From positions 1 through 6,477 of the forward strand of contig JAGQHR010000192.1 of the NCBI GenBank assembly GCA_020431745.1: a stretch of DNA of 6,477 nt. The letters run 5' to 3'. The notes under the pieces were generated by a model, which worked only from the letters and a program-made list of their open reading frames with translations, searched no databases and was not told the origin of the DNA. The translations under genes and the position numbers were made by a program. Below are positions 6,171 to 6,477 of this stretch, piece by piece; the stretch's first letter is position 1; every line of letters starts with the position of its first letter. This DNA comes from Candidatus Eiseniibacteriota bacterium. GTDB lineage: Bacteria; Eisenbacteria; RBG-16-71-46; CAIMUX01.

Positions 6171-6210
6171 GCAAGTCCTGACTTGCTCTGTGACCTTCCG
6201 AATGGTCACA
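6171..6210 (+). terminator. Two adjacent hairpins after the two-repeat lipoprotein gene
   Basis: GCAAGTCCTGACTTGC (6171-6186) forms a six-bp stem with a four-base loop. Two bases on, TGTGACC (6189-6195) pairs with GGTCACA (6204-6210), with a further TT/AA inside the loop. They start 26 bp after the stop codon. Neither is followed by a T run. They probably mark the transcript end, but the pair could also be a regulatory leader for the gene starting at 6305. Confidence 0.45.
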
Positions 6211-6292
6211 TCAACGGCGAGCGGAGTTCGAGCGTCGGGAATGCGCGTCGCTTCGGTCGTCCCGCAACTTCGTCGCACCGCCGAACCACCGC

Positions 6293-6299
6293 AAGGAGG
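6293..6299 (+). promoter_or_regulatory. Strong ribosome binding site before a TTG start
   Basis: AAGGAGG is the best Shine-Dalgarno match in the window. It sits 5 nt before TTG at 6305, the first codon of a frame that stays open to the window end. The in-frame codons from there to the window edge contain no ATG, GTG or CTG. Confidence 0.6.
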
Positions 6300-6304
6300 C
6301 CGTC

Positions 6305-6477
6305 TTGCGATTCGTCTGTGTCGTCAGCTCGCTTTCTGCGTCGAATCAGTCCCGCTCCGGGAGTGATCGCCGTTCTGCTTCTCGCCCGCCCGAAGGCCGG
6401 CAACGCCGAAGAATAGGGCGCGGCTGGGCACTCCTTCTCGCGGCGAGTGTAGTCGCGCTATCGGGTGTATCGGGCTG
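6305..6477 (+). CDS. 5' end of an exported, probably lipoprotein, gene cut by the window edge
   Basis: From a TTG codon at 6305, 57 complete codons stay open to the window end with no stop. The peptide begins MRFVCVVSSL (TTG read as Met), continues with an Arg/Ser-rich stretch including RQRRRIGRG, then a hydrophobic segment WALLLAASVVALSGVSG. The last two bases are TG; if the next codon is TGC or TGT, the end reads VSGC, a good lipobox. The basic-then-hydrophobic order is that of a signal peptide, although about 41 residues before the hydrophobic core is long. The perfect AAGGAGG supports the TTG start. It lies 160 bp downstream of the previous lipoprotein gene on the same strand. Product function cannot be told. 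Confidence 0.5.
   Translation, partial: MRFVCVVSSLSASNQSRSGSDRRSASRPPEGRQRRRIGRGWALLLAASVVALSGVSG

Noticed and set aside
5988..6416. 142-codon + strand frame running across the lipoprotein stop codon
   Set aside because: Its first part is a shadow of the two-repeat lipoprotein gene. Its tail crosses the hairpins and competes with the frame from TTG 6305, which has the better ribosome binding site and signal segment.

Overview
The window is GC-rich bacterial chromosomal DNA with four complete protein genes and one gene cut by the right edge. The Shine-Dalgarno sequences are GGAGG-like. At least two, probably three, of the products carry lipoprotein signal peptides, which suggests a diderm (Gram-negative-type) bacterium. 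Nothing in the sequence fixes the phylum. The mix of a long-form GapN, a Bax-inhibitor-1 membrane protein and poorly characterised lipoproteins would suit a GC-rich group such as Myxococcota, Acidobacteriota, Gemmatimonadota or Eisenbacteria, but this is only an impression. I see no rRNA, tRNA, transposase, phage, CRISPR or recognisable defence genes.

Layout. Positions 1-115 hold almost four tandem copies of a 29-bp unit, possibly continuing to the left. They sit directly upstream of a 541-aa aldehyde dehydrogenase of the non-phosphorylating glyceraldehyde-3-phosphate dehydrogenase (GapN) type (159-1784, +). A 27-bp gap separates this from a convergent 231-aa Bax inhibitor-1/YccA-type membrane protein (1812-2507, -). 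A 360-bp divergent intergenic region (2508-2867) follows, with a weak promoter candidate, a possible tiny minus-strand ORF and a structured 5' leader. Next on the + strand are a 461-aa predicted lipoprotein with an alpha/beta-hydrolase fold (2868-4253), a 337-bp intergenic region with a 17-bp perfect-stem hairpin (4341-4381), and a 517-aa lipoprotein made of two homologous repeats (4591-6144). Two adjacent hairpins come after it, then the start of another gene (from 6305) whose signal-peptide-like segment runs into the window end.

How the parts relate. GapN is a cytoplasmic NADPH-producing enzyme of central carbon metabolism, and the BI-1 protein is an integral membrane protein; their convergent arrangement gives no evidence of joint function. 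The three + strand genes on the right all look like exported proteins. Hairpins lie between them, so they are probably separate transcripts or loosely coupled ones rather than a tight operon.

The most notable points are: the GapN has Gly exactly where aldehyde dehydrogenases carry the general-base Glu, although its predicted substrate-phosphate residues are kept; the 517-aa lipoprotein has a clear internal duplication with one matched cysteine pair per repeat; and the 29-bp repeat array abuts the gapN leader. I found no convincing new multi-gene system.
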